Assembly (NCBI GenBank): GCA_030549775.1
Contig: CM060174.1
Coordinates: forward strand, 42,546,586 to 42,610,585
Length of the DNA: 64,000 nucleotides
Origin: Tamarix chinensis
Taxonomy: Eukaryota > Streptophyta > Magnoliopsida > Caryophyllales > Tamaricaceae
Reading direction: 5' to 3'
Made by a program: the position numbers and the translations under genes. The notes beneath the pieces are model-generated. The model saw only the letters and a list, made by a program, of their open reading frames with translations. It made no database searches and was not told where the DNA came from. Positions 45,868 to 59,006 of the stretch are shown in pieces. Within the stretch, counting starts at the first letter, position 1. The number at the start of each line of letters is the position of its first letter.

Positions 45868-47209
45868 AAAATATCATCATGCCACCAAAGGTCATGCTCA
45901 ACTTACACATCCAACTATATATACCTAAATACTTGATTATTGCACATGAAACATAATCCATTATACAAATTTTGAAAGGTAGAAGCACTAATTAATATAC
46001 ATTCTCCTGTTCTTGAATATATTCACACATAAATATGTAACAATAATAAAACCTAGAATGGTTACTAAGCTTAACAAAACTAGTATGCTAGCATATAAAT
46101 TCTACTATCTAAAGAGTTGAGTTGGATTTAATTAGATCCAAACCCCAAGAAAAAGACATAAAAATGTTATTCTAAGGCAATTCAAAATCCTCTAGATTAC
46201 CTTCAAAGAACATAAAGAATAAAAAAATAAGAATCATAAAAAGAAGCATAAATAATAACAAAACATAGATTCCCAGGAGAGAAAAAGTGAGGCTACCCTT
46301 TGAAAATCAAGAGGGGAAAAAGAAAGGAAAAACAAGTTGATAACTTCACAAATCTACCACAAATCTAATCTCCTTTATTTTCTAATAATAATTAGGGGAA
46401 ATATAAAGGGATTATAAAAGAAGAAATCAAAGGTACAAAAATTAAAAGAGAGGGTGAGAGGATCAAATTTGACGCCCGAGATAAAGGAGAAGAACTTCAA
46501 CAAAGGCTAAAAAGGGAGAAGAGTGAGTAAAGTGATGGAACCGCTTTAAGGTTGCAATACTTATGAAAAAAGAGAAAATCAAAGGCATAACAAAGGAAAC
46601 AAGGTGGTTAAATTTTGATGGCCACAAGGGAGGGTTGAATTAGTCACACTAGCCCTCAAAGAAAGAGGTCAGGGAAAAGTATAAGGGCAAATATCTTAAC
46701 AACCACAACTTTAGGCCAAGATTGGGAGGATAGAAGAGAAGGAGGAAAAAGGCTAAAAAGTGCTAAAGGTAGATAAAGGCACCTTTAGGGAGATTTGGGT
46801 GAATTAATTACTAAAAAAAGGTTCAACAAGTTAGGAGAATAATCACATCTCTCTAAAATATGATCAACAATAATGATGCAACAAGATTATAAGATTAGAA
46901 AATGACTGGGTAATGTTTGGAAATAAAAAAAAAAGCAGAAAAATAGAACTCAAACGAAGAAGGCGATGGGTGTTTTAAAATGACTTGACTAGGTTTAGTC
47001 AATTGGTCCCATGAAAGACCCAAAAATAAAATAAGTAACAACTAGTTAACTAGTACCCATTAACAATAGAGTGATTTCACTCTACACCCACAACTAATAA
47101 GGACCTATACAACCTACCCAACCACACCCAAACATCTAAAATGGTTGGGTTAATTCCTCACCATAAGAAACTAATCCTAATATTAGGGTTCTAAAATTTG
47201 GGTATTACA
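45868..47209 (-). repeat. Giant LTR, copy 6 (5' part, decayed)
   Basis: Begins on the minus strand at 47209 with TGTAATACCCAAATTTTAG. Purine-rich plus-strand DNA (46280-46960) is the decayed equivalent of the polypyrimidine U3. No array or 3' end is visible before copy 5 starts. Confidence 0.45.
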
Positions 47210-48419
47210 CGCATCCAATATACTTAGCCTGAAAAAATGGTATTGTGGTTGGATATTGTGTCCCTTAAATGTTTAACATGATTGATTCAAAAATTAATCT
47301 TCATCCACTTTGTTTTAAGGAATCCCAACTTCCCTCAATTTTCTAGCATTAATTACCTCAAACGGTGGCCTCTCCTTATATCTTATAAAGGCCTATAGTG
47401 ATCTATAACCTCTATAAATAAAGGGGATAAAAAGCCTCCCAAAGTAACCAATCGATTGGTCAATCAAGTAATCTAACAAGGAATTATAACTATTTAATTA
47501 TACTAATATTTCCTCTATTGATCCTCTTAGCTACTATTGCTACCTACATCCATTACATCTCCCCCACTGATCCTTTTGTCTCTTTACCACAAAAAAATCC
47601 TTCATTATCCTAACGACTAAGTTACTTTGACCCTCCTTTTTTCCTTTTACATTATTTATGCCCTATATTACTGACTTAAGCATTAGAGTGTCCTTCGGCT
47701 GAAACCAAATCAAGTTCCTTCTAATACTCAAAAATAATTTTTATGTCTTTCTTGTAGATGAATTAGTAATGCCTCATCTAACTTCAATCAACATACCCAT
47801 TGTAAATTACAAAGGTCTACAATTTGGAACCACCATGGGACCCTACTAATTTTCAATATTAGTAAAGTACAAGCATTCAACTAGTTCTGACTATGGTAGA
47901 AATTACGTTTTCCCCTCTTAAAGACAATGAATTTGTTTTATATAATCTTCCCCTGATTCATGAACTAGAATCTAGTGTAAATGCTGCTAAATATCGATTA
48001 TAGTTTTTAACTCAACAAATGGAGGAGTACATGTTGAGGGACCAAGATCTACAGAAATAAAACTAGCTCATGAGAAACTAGAGCACGATATACTTGCCTA
48101 AGGTCCCAATAATCACTCCATCACTATCATTATCATCATCCTTCAATACTTAGCCGCCAGCTTTCAACATGGTGGCTTATTCTCAACTATTAGGGACACC
48201 CTCTATAGTGGTTTGTAGACTAAAACCTAATGAAATTGATTTTAGGCAACCAAATGTCCTACTTCACCATGTCTCTTCAAACCTTAAAGGCACACCAAGG
48301 GTCAGGAATATGGGAGCTTGAACCCATTTTCATAGCCTTTCAACCCTCAACTTTATCCCACATTTGGCAGCATCACTATTACAAAGTTGCCTATATTTAC
48401 AACAACTCTTAATACTAGT
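47210..48419. repeat. Unassigned retrotransposon-like DNA
   Basis: The phrase CTGACTTAAGCATTAGAGTGTCC (only the word ACTTAAGCATTAGAGTG is relied on; about 47670) resembles the ACTTGAGCGTCGGAGGGTC word near the 3' end of many plant gypsy LTRs, so an LTR end on the plus strand is possible. The rest (47770-48419) has no recognisable frame. Confidence 0.3.
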
Positions 48420-49634
48420 CGTAACACCCTTAAAAATCACAGCTGAATTTTTTTGTTTAAATAAACAAATACAAGCACGGGGTGATACCGCTGTGATTAG
48501 TACAAGCCCATCCCCCGACTAGTTTTGTACTCACTATAAGAATAAAGAAAAGTTTTATGAGGCGTTAGAAAAACTTAAACAAAGATTCGTAGAAATTGAA
48601 GTGTTCATAATACGAAAATCAGAGGGCATAATAAAAGTTATTACAACCGAAAACGTATTACATAGTTAAGTTCCCAAAAGGGATAATAGGTACAATATGA
48701 TAAAATGAAATGGAAATACAATGAAAACATAAGTTCAAAGCGATAAAAGAGAGTCTGACCTACATCCCTCTTAGGTCCCCATACCAGGTCTAATAATTAA
48801 CACATATCCCCACTTGATGTATCCAGTACATTATAGGCATAAAAAATGGTACCTCCTACCTGCAAAAATTCAGAAGGGCCCTCTGCTTGTGGAATGAGAA
48901 ACACCCATGAAACAGGTGGTTAGTACGCTAGGTACTGAGAAAGGTAATTATATGATCCGACCGAACTCAGACTAATATATTTTCTTACACATTTCTTATA
49001 TTAATTTCACATGAGTACGGGAACCCCACTATTATAACCAGTGGAACAAAAATACTACCTGACCACTATTTTAGCCAGTGGACCGAAATCACTCCATAGG
49101 GCAAAACACACCTGACCACTATTATAGCTAGTGGACTGGAAAATCAACCTCACTTTCCCCAACTCACATGGTGTTCCACTATAATTAATTAGTGTCTTTC
49201 CATGTCTTATACTTCTATTTCACACATTTCTCATATTAATTCCATGTGAGTATGGGAATCCTACTATTATAGCCGGTGGATCGGAAACACTTCATAGGAC
49301 AGAATGCACCTGACCACTATTATAGTTGGTGGATAGGATATCACTCCACAGGGCAAAATACACCCGGCCACTATTATAGTTGGTGCATCAAAAAATATAT
49401 AGCCTCACTGGCGCCTAGCTTGATAATCTTTCACTTTAAGTTTTTGGTGTTTTATTGTATCTTATTCCATAATCCCGACTAGACATGCATGACCCACTGG
49501 ACTTCCCATGCTCACCCTTTTATTCTCAACATTCCGAAAAACCTTATCCCATATCTTGGGATTTCTACACCCTCTAGTATATCTAGACATTCCTTGCCAC
49601 CCTATCCTTATTACCATGAATACTCAACTCCAAG
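48420..49634 (-). repeat. Giant LTR, copy 7, 3' part
   Basis: On the minus strand it ends with TTTTTAAGGGTGTTACG at 48420. Contains CAGGTAGGAGGTACC-type U5 sequence and a two-block array (about 49020-49390) of three plus three CCACYGG-N-TAATAGTGG units around CACTATAATTAATTAGTG. Copy 3 was inserted in it at 49635; it resumes at 54395. Confidence 0.75.
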
Positions 49635-50404
49635 TGTAACACCTCAAAATTCACTACTTTTTTTTTTAAGCGGAAGCAATTAAATTAGAAACACTGACAA
49701 CCTGTGAATTCTATAAATGTTACCGCCACACTTAGTACTAGACCGGTTCTCTTCGACCGTTCCAGTACCAAGGGCTAAGACTAAGAAAAGAAATAATCAA
49801 TTATAAATCAATACAATCCAAATTTCAAATAAGCATTAAACGGTTGTAAACAAAATCAGAGTACGCATCAAGAATCACGAATTAAATAGAAATCAGAGTA
49901 CAAAATTAAAATTCCTCGAAGGGAATAATCTTACAATCAATAAAAGATTTATTGGAAACACTTAATACAAATAATGAATCATAAGAGGGTAATTTAATAC
50001 ACCATAAATAACACAATGATATAAAATCACATGAAGATGAAATACGACCATGACACTCTCAATCCTCGAGCCAAACATGCTCAACACACAGCTCGAACTG
50101 ATGTCTCGCCCACCTGCACAAACCAGAAGGGCATACTACTCGTGGGAATGAGCAACACCTATGAAAATGGTGATCAGTATGCTACATACTGAGCAAGGTA
50201 ACCGAACACTAAGGCCAACACATAAGCACATAAAATCATGCATAAGAATAAAAGGTCATAAAGACCATCATCATATCATAATATCGACCAATCATTCAGG
50301 TACATACATAAAGGCCCAATCATAGTCCAGATTAATTACTTAATTAATCTTTTATCGGAATTCGATACACATCATGCCTTTTTATCAAATCCATGCGAAT
50401 ACGG

Positions 50405-50750
50405 AAGCCCCCACTATTATAGCCGGTGGATCGGAGGCACATAGGGTATCATACCCTAACCACTGTTATAGCCTGTGGATCGGATACATATAGGACTACG
50501 CATCCTAACCACTATTCCTAATCGGTGGATCGGTTGGCTCCGACACTCATGGTGTTCCACTGTAAGTAATTAGTATCTTTTAGGCATTTTAGCAAAACTC
50601 TAGTTTGCGGTTTTTGAGCTCGAGAACCCCCACTATTATAACCAGTGGATCGGTTTACGCATAGAGCATCCTGATCTAACCACTATTATAACCGGTGGAT
50701 CGGTCACAGATAGGGTAAAAACCCTAACCACTATTCCGAACCGGTGGATC
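50405..50750 (-). repeat. Two-block repeat array in solo LTR copy 3
   Basis: Plus-strand units CCACTATTATAGCCGGTGGATCGG and variants at about 50412, 50462, 50511 (block near the 3' end) and 50629, 50682, 50730. Between them is CATGGTGTTCCACTGTAAG, the complement of the constant spacer seen in copies 2 and 4. Three plus three units. Confidence 0.85.
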
Positions 50751-51289
50751 GGTTGGTCCCGTCTCAATGATCTTCCACTTTAAATAATTAGTATCTTAAG
50801 TATCTTATTCAAAGCTTTCACCCTGGACATGCATAAGTCATCACACATCACAAATCATAAAATTCCACCATCATAATTACACTTAAATCACCACATATAC
50901 ATGATAACACAAAAACCCTAACCAGCCACCACATACCTCAATTAACTACAACAACCCATAGTTAACCACTCCAACTCTATTTAACCATAACAACCATAAT
51001 TAGCCACTCCACGCCTTAGTTAATCATAACAAACCACAATTATCCACTCCAACCTTAGTTAATCACAACAACCCAGAATTCATTACTCCAAACCCTAATT
51101 CAGTCTCTTCCGTACCCTCATAATGCTCCACGTACTATTTTCCGTCCAAAATAGTTCAACACCCAAATAACACTTACATTACCTTCCTTACATCCCAAAT
51201 TAACTCTCCACACGTAAATTTCATACCCATGCAGACATTAGTCTCCCCATGCAAACCTTCAAACCTTTTTCATGCAAACCCTAAAATTC

Positions 51290-51500
51290 CACGTGAAACC
51301 CTAAATTCAACCATGCAAATCCTAATACCGCCATTCAACCATCAATACCACCATGGAAACCCTAATACCACCATACAACCATAAATACCACCATACAAAC
51401 TATAAATACCACCATATAACCTTAATAACATCATACAAACCCTAATACCACCACACAACCATAATTACCACCATACAAACCATAATTCTGTCATACAAAA
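51290..51500 (-). repeat. Minisatellite in solo LTR copy 3
   Basis: AATACCACCATACAAACC-type units, the complement of the GGTGGTATTA(GGGTTT) minisatellite at 28560-29335. Confidence 0.75.
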
Positions 51501-52171
51501 TCCTAAATTCAATCCACACAAAACCAAAGATTCACCCATACCAAACCTAAATTCAAATCATATAAAACCCAAAGATTTGTCCTTACCTTACAATTGATTA
51601 GATTCTCCCATTCATAACCACAAATTAGATTTTCCCATACAAGACCATAAGTTAGACTCTCGCACATAAAATCATAATTTAGAATCTCCCAAGCAAAACC
51701 ATAAATTAGATTCCCCCAAACAAATTATAAATTAGATTCTCCCAATTAAATCATAAATTAGATTCTCTCATATAATATCATAAATTACATTCTCCCAAAT
51801 AACATCATAAATTAGATTCTCCCAAACAAATCATAAATTAGATTCTCTCCCATGAAACCCTGCATTTCCCATTTTATTTTTCCACCCATAAATCATTAAG
51901 ATACTTAGGTCAACTCACATCTCTTGGTCAACTTCTTTCTCCATCCTCATTTTTCATCCTTTTTCCCCTACACAAATCATATCAACATCGTCACATGCAT
52001 ATCTTACAGGGTCACAACACATATTATCATACATAAATAATACACATGACATACAAAACATACTTCAACTCCACGTCATATCATATACGACATAATTAAT
52101 AATCATAAACATAGAATGCATAGCATATGAAGCACATAATGCATATAAGCACACAATGGCCTTAGTAAACC

Positions 52172-52207
52172 CTTACCTAAAACGTCACCTGTCTTGGAGC
52201 ACGCTCC
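52172..52207 (-). promoter_or_regulatory. Hairpin plus consensus splice donor in solo LTR copy 3
   Basis: On the minus strand GGAGCGTGCTCC (52196-52207) then, 19 bases on, TTAG|GTAAGG (break at 52177/52176). Same motif pair and spacing as 28260-28297. Confidence 0.55.
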
Positions 52208-52384
52208 TATACCACTTGAGGGCTTTGACAAAATAATAACATACTAATAAAATAACCTTAAAAAAATTCTAACTTTGCTAAATAAAAATAATAGAGATAT
52301 TATAAACCTTGATAATATAGGGTTAAAGACTTTACCCTAATAATAATAATGATACTAATATAATAATATCAAGGATAATAAAAC

Positions 52385-52403
52385 TAATATCAATGAGAAT
52401 ATA

Positions 52404-52445
<42 letters not shown>

Positions 52446-52450
52446 CATAA
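52385..52450. repeat. (AAT)n microsatellite in solo LTR copy 3
   Basis: About 19 uninterrupted AAT triplets, with further impure AAT-rich DNA to 52760. Confidence 0.9.
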
Positions 52451-53337
52451 TAATCATAATAATAACAATAGTAATAACAATAATAACATTATTAACAATA
52501 CTAATGGTAAAATATTTGCATTAATAATAATGGAATAAGAATAATACAAATTCGAAATATAAAATAATGATAATTATTATACTTATAACATATTAATATT
52601 AATAATAGTAGAAATAGAAATAATAAGGGAATAATAATAAAGTCGAATTGAAATACAATAGGGCTTCAGCCCTCAACATAAACAATAATAAAAACATTAA
52701 AACTAATAATAATAATAATAAAGACATTAAAACTAATGATAATAATAATAATACATATTAAGAATATAAATATTAAGAATAATAATAATGGTATTTATAT
52801 GCAAATAATTGAAATAAATTAAATCAAGGCTTATAACAATATGGAAAATGGTTGAGAGGGTCTAGGGTTCAACCTTAGGCTGGTGGGGATAGGCGGCACC
52901 GGAGGTGGTGCGCGGCGGCGGCGGCGACCAGAAAAAGAGAAGAAAAGAGGAAAAGATGGATGTTGGGAAAAAGATAGGGAGAAATGAGGTGAGACAAGAG
53001 CTTTTTATGGTTGCTCAGGAGGAGAGGAACAAAATGATGGTGGTGGTGCAGCCAAAGGTGGCGGAGCACGGCGGCGGACGGTGGTTTAAGGTTTTGGGGT
53101 AAAATTCTGACGAAACGAGCAGCCAACTTTGCACGGTTATGGAGGCCCGTGCAAGAAGAATCAAAATTTGAAAATGGTTTAGTTAAATAGAGGGCGTTGT
53201 AGGGAAGAATTTGGGATGTGGTGGTGGCATTGAGGTTGGCTAACGGCGGCAGAAAACGCGTCTGAAGTTACGGTGGCCGGCAACTCGGGCTTAGGGTCTC
53301 GAGGAAGAAAAAACTCCAAAAACTCCTACCATTAGGC

Positions 53338-53345
53338 TATTTATA
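53338..53345 (-). promoter_or_regulatory. TATA box of solo LTR copy 3
   Basis: TATAAATA on the minus strand, 1049 bp from the LTR start, after a CpG-rich segment, as in copies 1, 2 and 4. Confidence 0.55.
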
Positions 53346-54394
53346 GATGGTAGATGACATAATAGGGTGTTGAAGCTCGACAGGGAGGTATTAAGTGCAA
53401 GAATTTGGGTGGTCGGTGGCAATAATGGATCGATGTCCGTTTTGGGGTGGTTTAAATTTCACACGCCAGGAGAGAGAAAACGGGCGATATTTAACATCCA
53501 ATAATTATGCCAATTTATTCCTGGAGTTAAGAGGAAGACAATGAGGCAAGAAACGGCCGGTGTTAATCATCGTAGCCGGAGAGGCCATTGATGGAGGCCA
53601 GCGTTGCAGCGTCATCGACGACGGGAAAGGAGGAAGAAGGAAGAAGAAAGAAGGCGGACTAGTCGGCCGGGGAAAAGAAAAGAAAGGAGAGGCAGGCTGG
53701 GACGGTCAGGCGCGAGGAGGTAAGTTCATTAAATAAAGCGACGAGTTTTGGTGACATTAAGCATAAAATGCGGCGTGGCGGTGTCAAAGGAAGGGGCCGC
53801 GCGAGTTGGGCCGCGCCGAAGGAAAGGAAAAAGGAGAAGTGGGCTGCGGGAGAGGCAGCCCAAACGGGGAAAAGGGGAGGAAAAAGAAAAAGAAAAGAAG
53901 AAAGAAAAAGAAAGAAAAAGAAAGAAAGAAAAGGAAAAAAGAAAAAGGGAAAAGGGAAAAATAATGGTTTAGCTTAATTAAATTAATTTGGATATTTGGG
54001 TTATTTAAAAATAATAATATTTAAATAAAATCATATTTAAATCCCTTTTTAGGCTAAATTAGGATTTTTAAAAGATTTTCCATAATTTCTATTTTAATTA
54101 GCAAAACAACCTAATTTTCTTCCATTAAATTATTTATAAAATTAATATTAATTTGGAACTATTTTATCCTCCTTATTTTAAATAAAATAATTTATTTAGT
54201 TAATTCCCAAATTAAAATCTTTAATTAGTTAAAATACCCAAATTCCTCCTAATTAAAATACTTATAAATTTATTCTTGATTTGCCCTAATTAATTTCCTT
54301 TTATTTTAAATAAAATAATATACTTAATTAATTTTTTATATTATAACCTCATTTAAATATATTATTTAAAATTAGAAACTTTTGGGGCATTTCA

Positions 54395-54968
54395 CCAAGG
54401 CCCACTCTCTATATCTCTGAGTCAACTCAATATCACTCTTTAGGGTTTTCCTTTGGGAAACCCTAATTTAGCATATATGGCCTAACCTTCCTTTATCCTA
54501 CACAACTCATAGTCCTTTGCCACCCAATTCATCAACTCACTCAATTCATCGCCAACCACCCCACTTTACTTCCCATATAACACACGTGGCCACGAAACCC
54601 TAGTTGGCCATCCCAAAACCCTAGGACCTTTCTTTCCTCAAACGATATTATCCTTTCATCTCTCTTACTTACCATCCCCTCTTCCACATGAAACATATCC
54701 AACACTATCTATGACCCCAATACCTTCTCCCCATCTTTTTGACTCACCATGAGAACCCAAACCTATTCTTTGTTACAAAAACCATCACTTTCCTCCATCC
54801 ACACCTAAACTCACAACCTCACTATCCAAATTCCACACATGATCACAAAAACCCTAGTTAGCTCCCTAAAACCCTATTACTTCTCCTTTCTTTTATATCA
54901 CCCCCCTCAACACCCAAATACCTATTGTCATTTGGCTCACTTTTCCTCCATGTGATGCCTCTCTCATC
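54395..54968 (-). repeat. Giant LTR, copy 7, middle part
   Basis: Continuation of copy 7 right of the solo LTR. Rich in AAACCCTA, CCACCCAA and CACAACTCA words, the decayed minisatellite zone. It ends where the LINE poly(A) tail begins. Confidence 0.55.
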
Positions 54969-54976
54969 TTTTTTTT

Positions 54977-56619
54977 GGTAAGTAAGTATTTTTATTACTA
55001 CCAAAATGGAAACATGTACAAGAAAAACTAGACCACCAAGGAATCTATACAATTTTTCCAGGGGTCATGCTTGTTGCCATAATGAGCAGCAAAGATTCTA
55101 CTAGAAGCCTCAAAACAAATAGACTTAAGTAGTTCATAAGGATGACTAGAAATGTTCCTGAAAATTCTATTATTCCTCTCACGCCAAACTAAGCTAATAA
55201 AAGTAACAAATAAAGCTCTAAGTACATCCTTCTTCCTTTTGCACTATTTTATGTTTTTAGCTAGAACCTTTAGTTCTGATTTCCATGTTTAGACATGATC
55301 GTTTCTCTAAAATGAGGTTCTGATTTTTATCTAGATGCTGTGGCTATATGGGCATTTAAAAATTATATGCTCAATATCCTCCACCTGCCCAGTACTGCAG
55401 AGAGTGCATTCAACATTGTCAACAAGGTCTAACTATTTCAATCTTGCTTTGGTCATCAATCTGTTTTGGATAGCTAGCCAAGTAATAAATTGGTGTTTAG
55501 GAGCTGCTAGGCCACACCAAGGAATAGTCCACCACCAAGCTTTTCCTCCATGAGGTCCTGTGAAGTCATACATTTTTTTGATACTATATGATCCATCCTT
55601 TATGAGTTTAGGCAGAATTTGAGAGTTTGTAAATAAGGCCTGAAAGTGAGGTCTTAATTTGAGGATTTGTTGTAAGTACCAGGAGCATTTTTGAGTTGAA
55701 TTGAATAACCACACAGATTAGGAGCCTAGGTAGATGGTATGAACCCATTTGACCCATAGTGTGTCCTTTTTGCTACAAAGGTTCCAGAGAAGTTTCCCCA
55801 CAGCAACTCTATTCCAGTGATGCATATCAATAAAGCCAAGCCCTCCTTCCTTTCTGGGTAAATAGACCTGTTTCCAAGCAACTAGAGCTTTCCTTGATGA
55901 ATTTATTTTCCCAGTCCATAAGAATTGCCTACACATGCTTTCAATTTGTGTAATCAGCTTTTTTGGTAGAATAAAGATCTAAGACCAATAGAGCTAAAAG
56001 CTGAAAATGATAGATTTCAGTAGCTGAGTTCTACCAGCATAAGACAATAGATGGGAATGCCAGCCAGTGATTTTCTTTGCTATTTTTTGGATCAACCCTT
56101 GTAACTGTCCTGTTGTGAGTCTTACAGTAGATAGGGGTACCCATAAATATGAGAAAGGGAAAGTACCCTCAGAGAAGTTTGTGTGGTGCAAGATGTGAGA
56201 TCTATTATTTGCATCCACACCCCCAAAATAAATGTTGCTTTTTTGGGAGTGCATAATGAGTCTAGACCTTTCAGAGAAGTCTTATATCACCTTGATGAGA
56301 CAATTAATAGATTTCAATTCTCCTCTAAAAAAGAGAAGCATGTCATCTGCAAAAGCAAGGTTTATAATCTTCAACTTATTGCATTTGGGGTGTCCATGGA
56401 AGTCCTTATCCTGCCACAGTAGCTTGAGTGACCTTGTGAGGTATTCAGCCACCAAAACAAATAGATATGGTGACAGGGGTCCCCTTGCCTTAAACCTCTC
56501 TGAGGTTTGAAAGGTTTTGAGAGATCACCATTTGTATAAAGAGAGTAAGAAACAGTGGTGACACACTCCATAATCCATCTAACAATTTGAAGAGGAAAGC
56601 CATAAGCATGGAGTATTTG
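54977..56619 (-). pseudogene. LINE ORF2, RT core and C-terminal zinc domain
   Basis: RT core: SLYTNGDLSKPFKPQRGLRQGDP, LAFADDMLLFF (catalytic box intact, near 56339-56353), SGLIMHSQKSNIYFGGV, GTFPFSYLWVPLS and WHSHLLSYAGRTQLLKSI. The connection follows with CRQFLWTGK, VAWKQVYLPRKEGGLGFIDM and LWVKWVHTIYLGS. The zf-RVT domain has KAWWWTIPWCGLAAPKHQF, WLAIQNRLMTK and CTLCSTGQVEDIEHIIFKCP, then SLVWRERNNRIF. A handful of stops and frameshifts (for example near 56020, 55930 and 55430) make it inactive. Confidence 0.85.
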
Positions 56620-57879
56620 TGTAATACCCCGTATTTTTAAAATCCAGATTTATTAAGTTTAACGATTTTATTAGCGTAATTTGATGCAAATAATTAATTA
56701 TTTTAATTTCGATTTGTTTTACGGATTTATCGATGATTTTGAATTCATAATTGAATGTAATTAATCATTGTCGTTGCGAACCATTCTAGACAAATTCGTT
56801 CACGACAGTGATTTTATTATATTCTTATGATTTCGATCTTCGGTTAAAAATATATATTCCCGTTCTTTCTCGTATTTTGATTTTTAATATTTTAGATTCG
56901 TTTGCGATTTTAACTTCGTCGTGTGATTACGACCTTGTTTTGAAGTTGTATTTCGTTAACGAAATATATTATTTAAATTATAGAATTTCTATTCAAATAG
57001 TTAAATTTATTTTAATAATTTTATCCGTAGAAAATATTTTCGACTTTAAATTTATTCGTTTTCGGAAATCTTTAATATTTGGGAAGTTTTAAATTAAAAA
57101 GATTTTTGGAGTTTATTTATGAAATTCTTTCTGGAATTAATTCTCTTTAGTTTTATGCGTTTTGGTTTACGGAAAACCGATTTCGGAAATTATTAAAATT
57201 AGTCTTGATTTATTAGAGTTCGACTTAAACATTTTATTATATACTTTTAAATAATCTTTCGAGGTCTTATGATACATTTCCGTGAATAATATAAATTTTT
57301 ACATTCGTCGGTAAATTTTCCGAAAACACTTCCGAAATTCTTTATATAGCTTTTTATTAATTTTAAGCTTTCGGATCCGTTCGAAATAAATTTTTGATTA
57401 AATAAATTTTAGATAAAATCTTCTAATAATATTTTGATTTTTTTTCTTTTGGTATTTTATCCAATGTGTAATTGTAAAAAAAAAAAAAAAAACCCGCAAC
57501 CCCTGCCCCGACCGGTGCCCCCGGTCTTCTTTTTCTTTTCCCTCTTCTCTCCTTTCTCTTCTCTATCTTTCCCCGAGCGCGCCCCTGTTCTGCACCCGAA
57601 GCCCCAGCCCCGATCTCCCTCACCTCCTCCTCCTTGCTCGCCGACCTCCAGCCGCCATCGGCCGGCCACAACTGGCGACACCACGTAGCAGCCGCAGCAG
57701 CCACAGCAGTAGCAGCCGCAACAGCGACCGAAACGGCCACGCCCAACAGCAGCAACCGCGCAGGTTGTGCCGCCACCGTCCGGCTCCGGCGAGCCTCGCT
57801 GACCACCGGCGAGCCGACTCCGTCCTCCGGCACAGCTTTCCCGACCTTCCCTTGCCTCGATTGCCGGTTTTTCGTTTGG

Positions 57880-57887
57880 TATAAATT
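57880..57887 (+). promoter_or_regulatory. TATA-like box of solo LTR copy 4
   Basis: GGTATAAATTTCGAAAACCC, 1260 bp into the LTR, right after the CpG-rich segment. Confidence 0.5.
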
Positions 57888-58995
57888 TCGAAAACCCTAA
57901 CCCTTGTTTTGGTTAATTGGGTATGAATTAGCTTATAAAAAGCTAAATTGATTGTTTGTTTGTGTATATATGTGCTGTAAGATTGATTTGGATAGGTTAA
58001 TTGTGTGGTTGTGTTGGAATTTTGGAAAAATTGGATTTTTAGCCGGGTTATGCCCAAATTTTTCGGATTCATTCGTTTTCGCGGTTTTGGACAAATTAAT
58101 TATACAATATGTTTTAAAATGTATCCAATTTCATTCTGGAACCGTCAATTTGAGAAAATTATGCAGGTTTTATCGGAATTTGATTCCTAGGTCAAATTTT
58201 GGGTGTAATGAAATTGGGTTGTATAATTGAGCCGTTCCGCTCAATTGATTTTATAATATTGTTTAAAATGTATTTAATTTTATATTAGAAGTGTTAATTT
58301 GGGAAAATTGTACGTAATCGATCGGAATTGGATTTTTAGGTCAAAAATCCCGCAGGTTTAAATTGGTTTGGGTAATCGGGTTATTTTATTCAATTGACTA
58401 TATAAATCACATTAGAATATGTTTAATTACATTTTCGAACCGTCAATTGATATGTTTCGGCAAGAATTAATCGGATTTGTGTTCCGAGCTCAAAAACCCT
58501 AATTGGGCTAAATTGTGTATTTCTTTTGTCGGTTTTGAGCAATTGATTAATCGATATGTTATAAAATGTGTTTAATGACATTTATAAACATTCCATTGAT
58601 TAAATTTATAGAATTTTACCGAATCATATTTTCGGGCTTAAAACCCTAGATTTTTAAGTGAGATTATGAAATTGGTTGTTTGTATAATTGTTTTCTAAAA
58701 TTAAATTTATAAAAGTAGTTGAAATGTCCCAAGTGATATTTGTATTAATCCGTTTTGATTTAGTTTTAACCTTAAATCTTAATAAAGCTATGCTTTTAAG
58801 TTCTAAGTTTGGACACGTTTTCTAAGAAAGATCATTTGTGTCGTTTGTATTTATTTAATTAGAATATGTGGATTATGGATTGATAGGATAATTTCTAATT
58901 TAGTTTTCGATTTCTATCGGGTCTAGGAAAGCTTTCTCGTGGACCCACGAACTAGGGATCCCTCTCCCTCTCATTTCGCTTAGCTAGCTTCGGAC

Positions 58996-59006
58996 CCAGG
59001 TAAGTC
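58996..59006 (+). promoter_or_regulatory. Consensus splice donor in solo LTR copy 4
   Basis: CCAG|GTAAGTC, a perfect plant donor, followed by AAGGACGAGGCTAAGGCC as after the donor in copy 2. Confidence 0.5.

Larger units (their letters stand above)
49635..54394 (-). mobile_element. Giant solo LTR, copy 3 (4760 bp) with CCAAG target duplication
   Basis: On the minus strand it begins TGAAATGCCCCAAAAG and ends TTTTGAGGTGTTACA. CCAAG flanks both ends (49630-49634, 54395-54399). Order inside: polypyrimidine tract (53880-53960), CpG-rich U3, TATAAATA (53338-53345), AAT runs (52385-52450), hairpin plus donor (52172-52207), minisatellite (51290-51500), array of three plus three units (50405-50750), and a segment with CATTCCCACGAGTAG. 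No internal domain and no second LTR lie between the duplications, so it is a solo LTR. It sits inside another copy of its own family. Confidence 0.92.

Noticed and set aside
53748..53977. Lys/Glu/Arg-rich frames
   Set aside because: Encoded by the polypurine face of the LTR copy 3 polypyrimidine tract.
57423..58072. Open frames on both strands in the GC-rich part of LTR copy 4
   Set aside because: Compositional; lies in the U3 promoter block and is not shared as protein with other copies.
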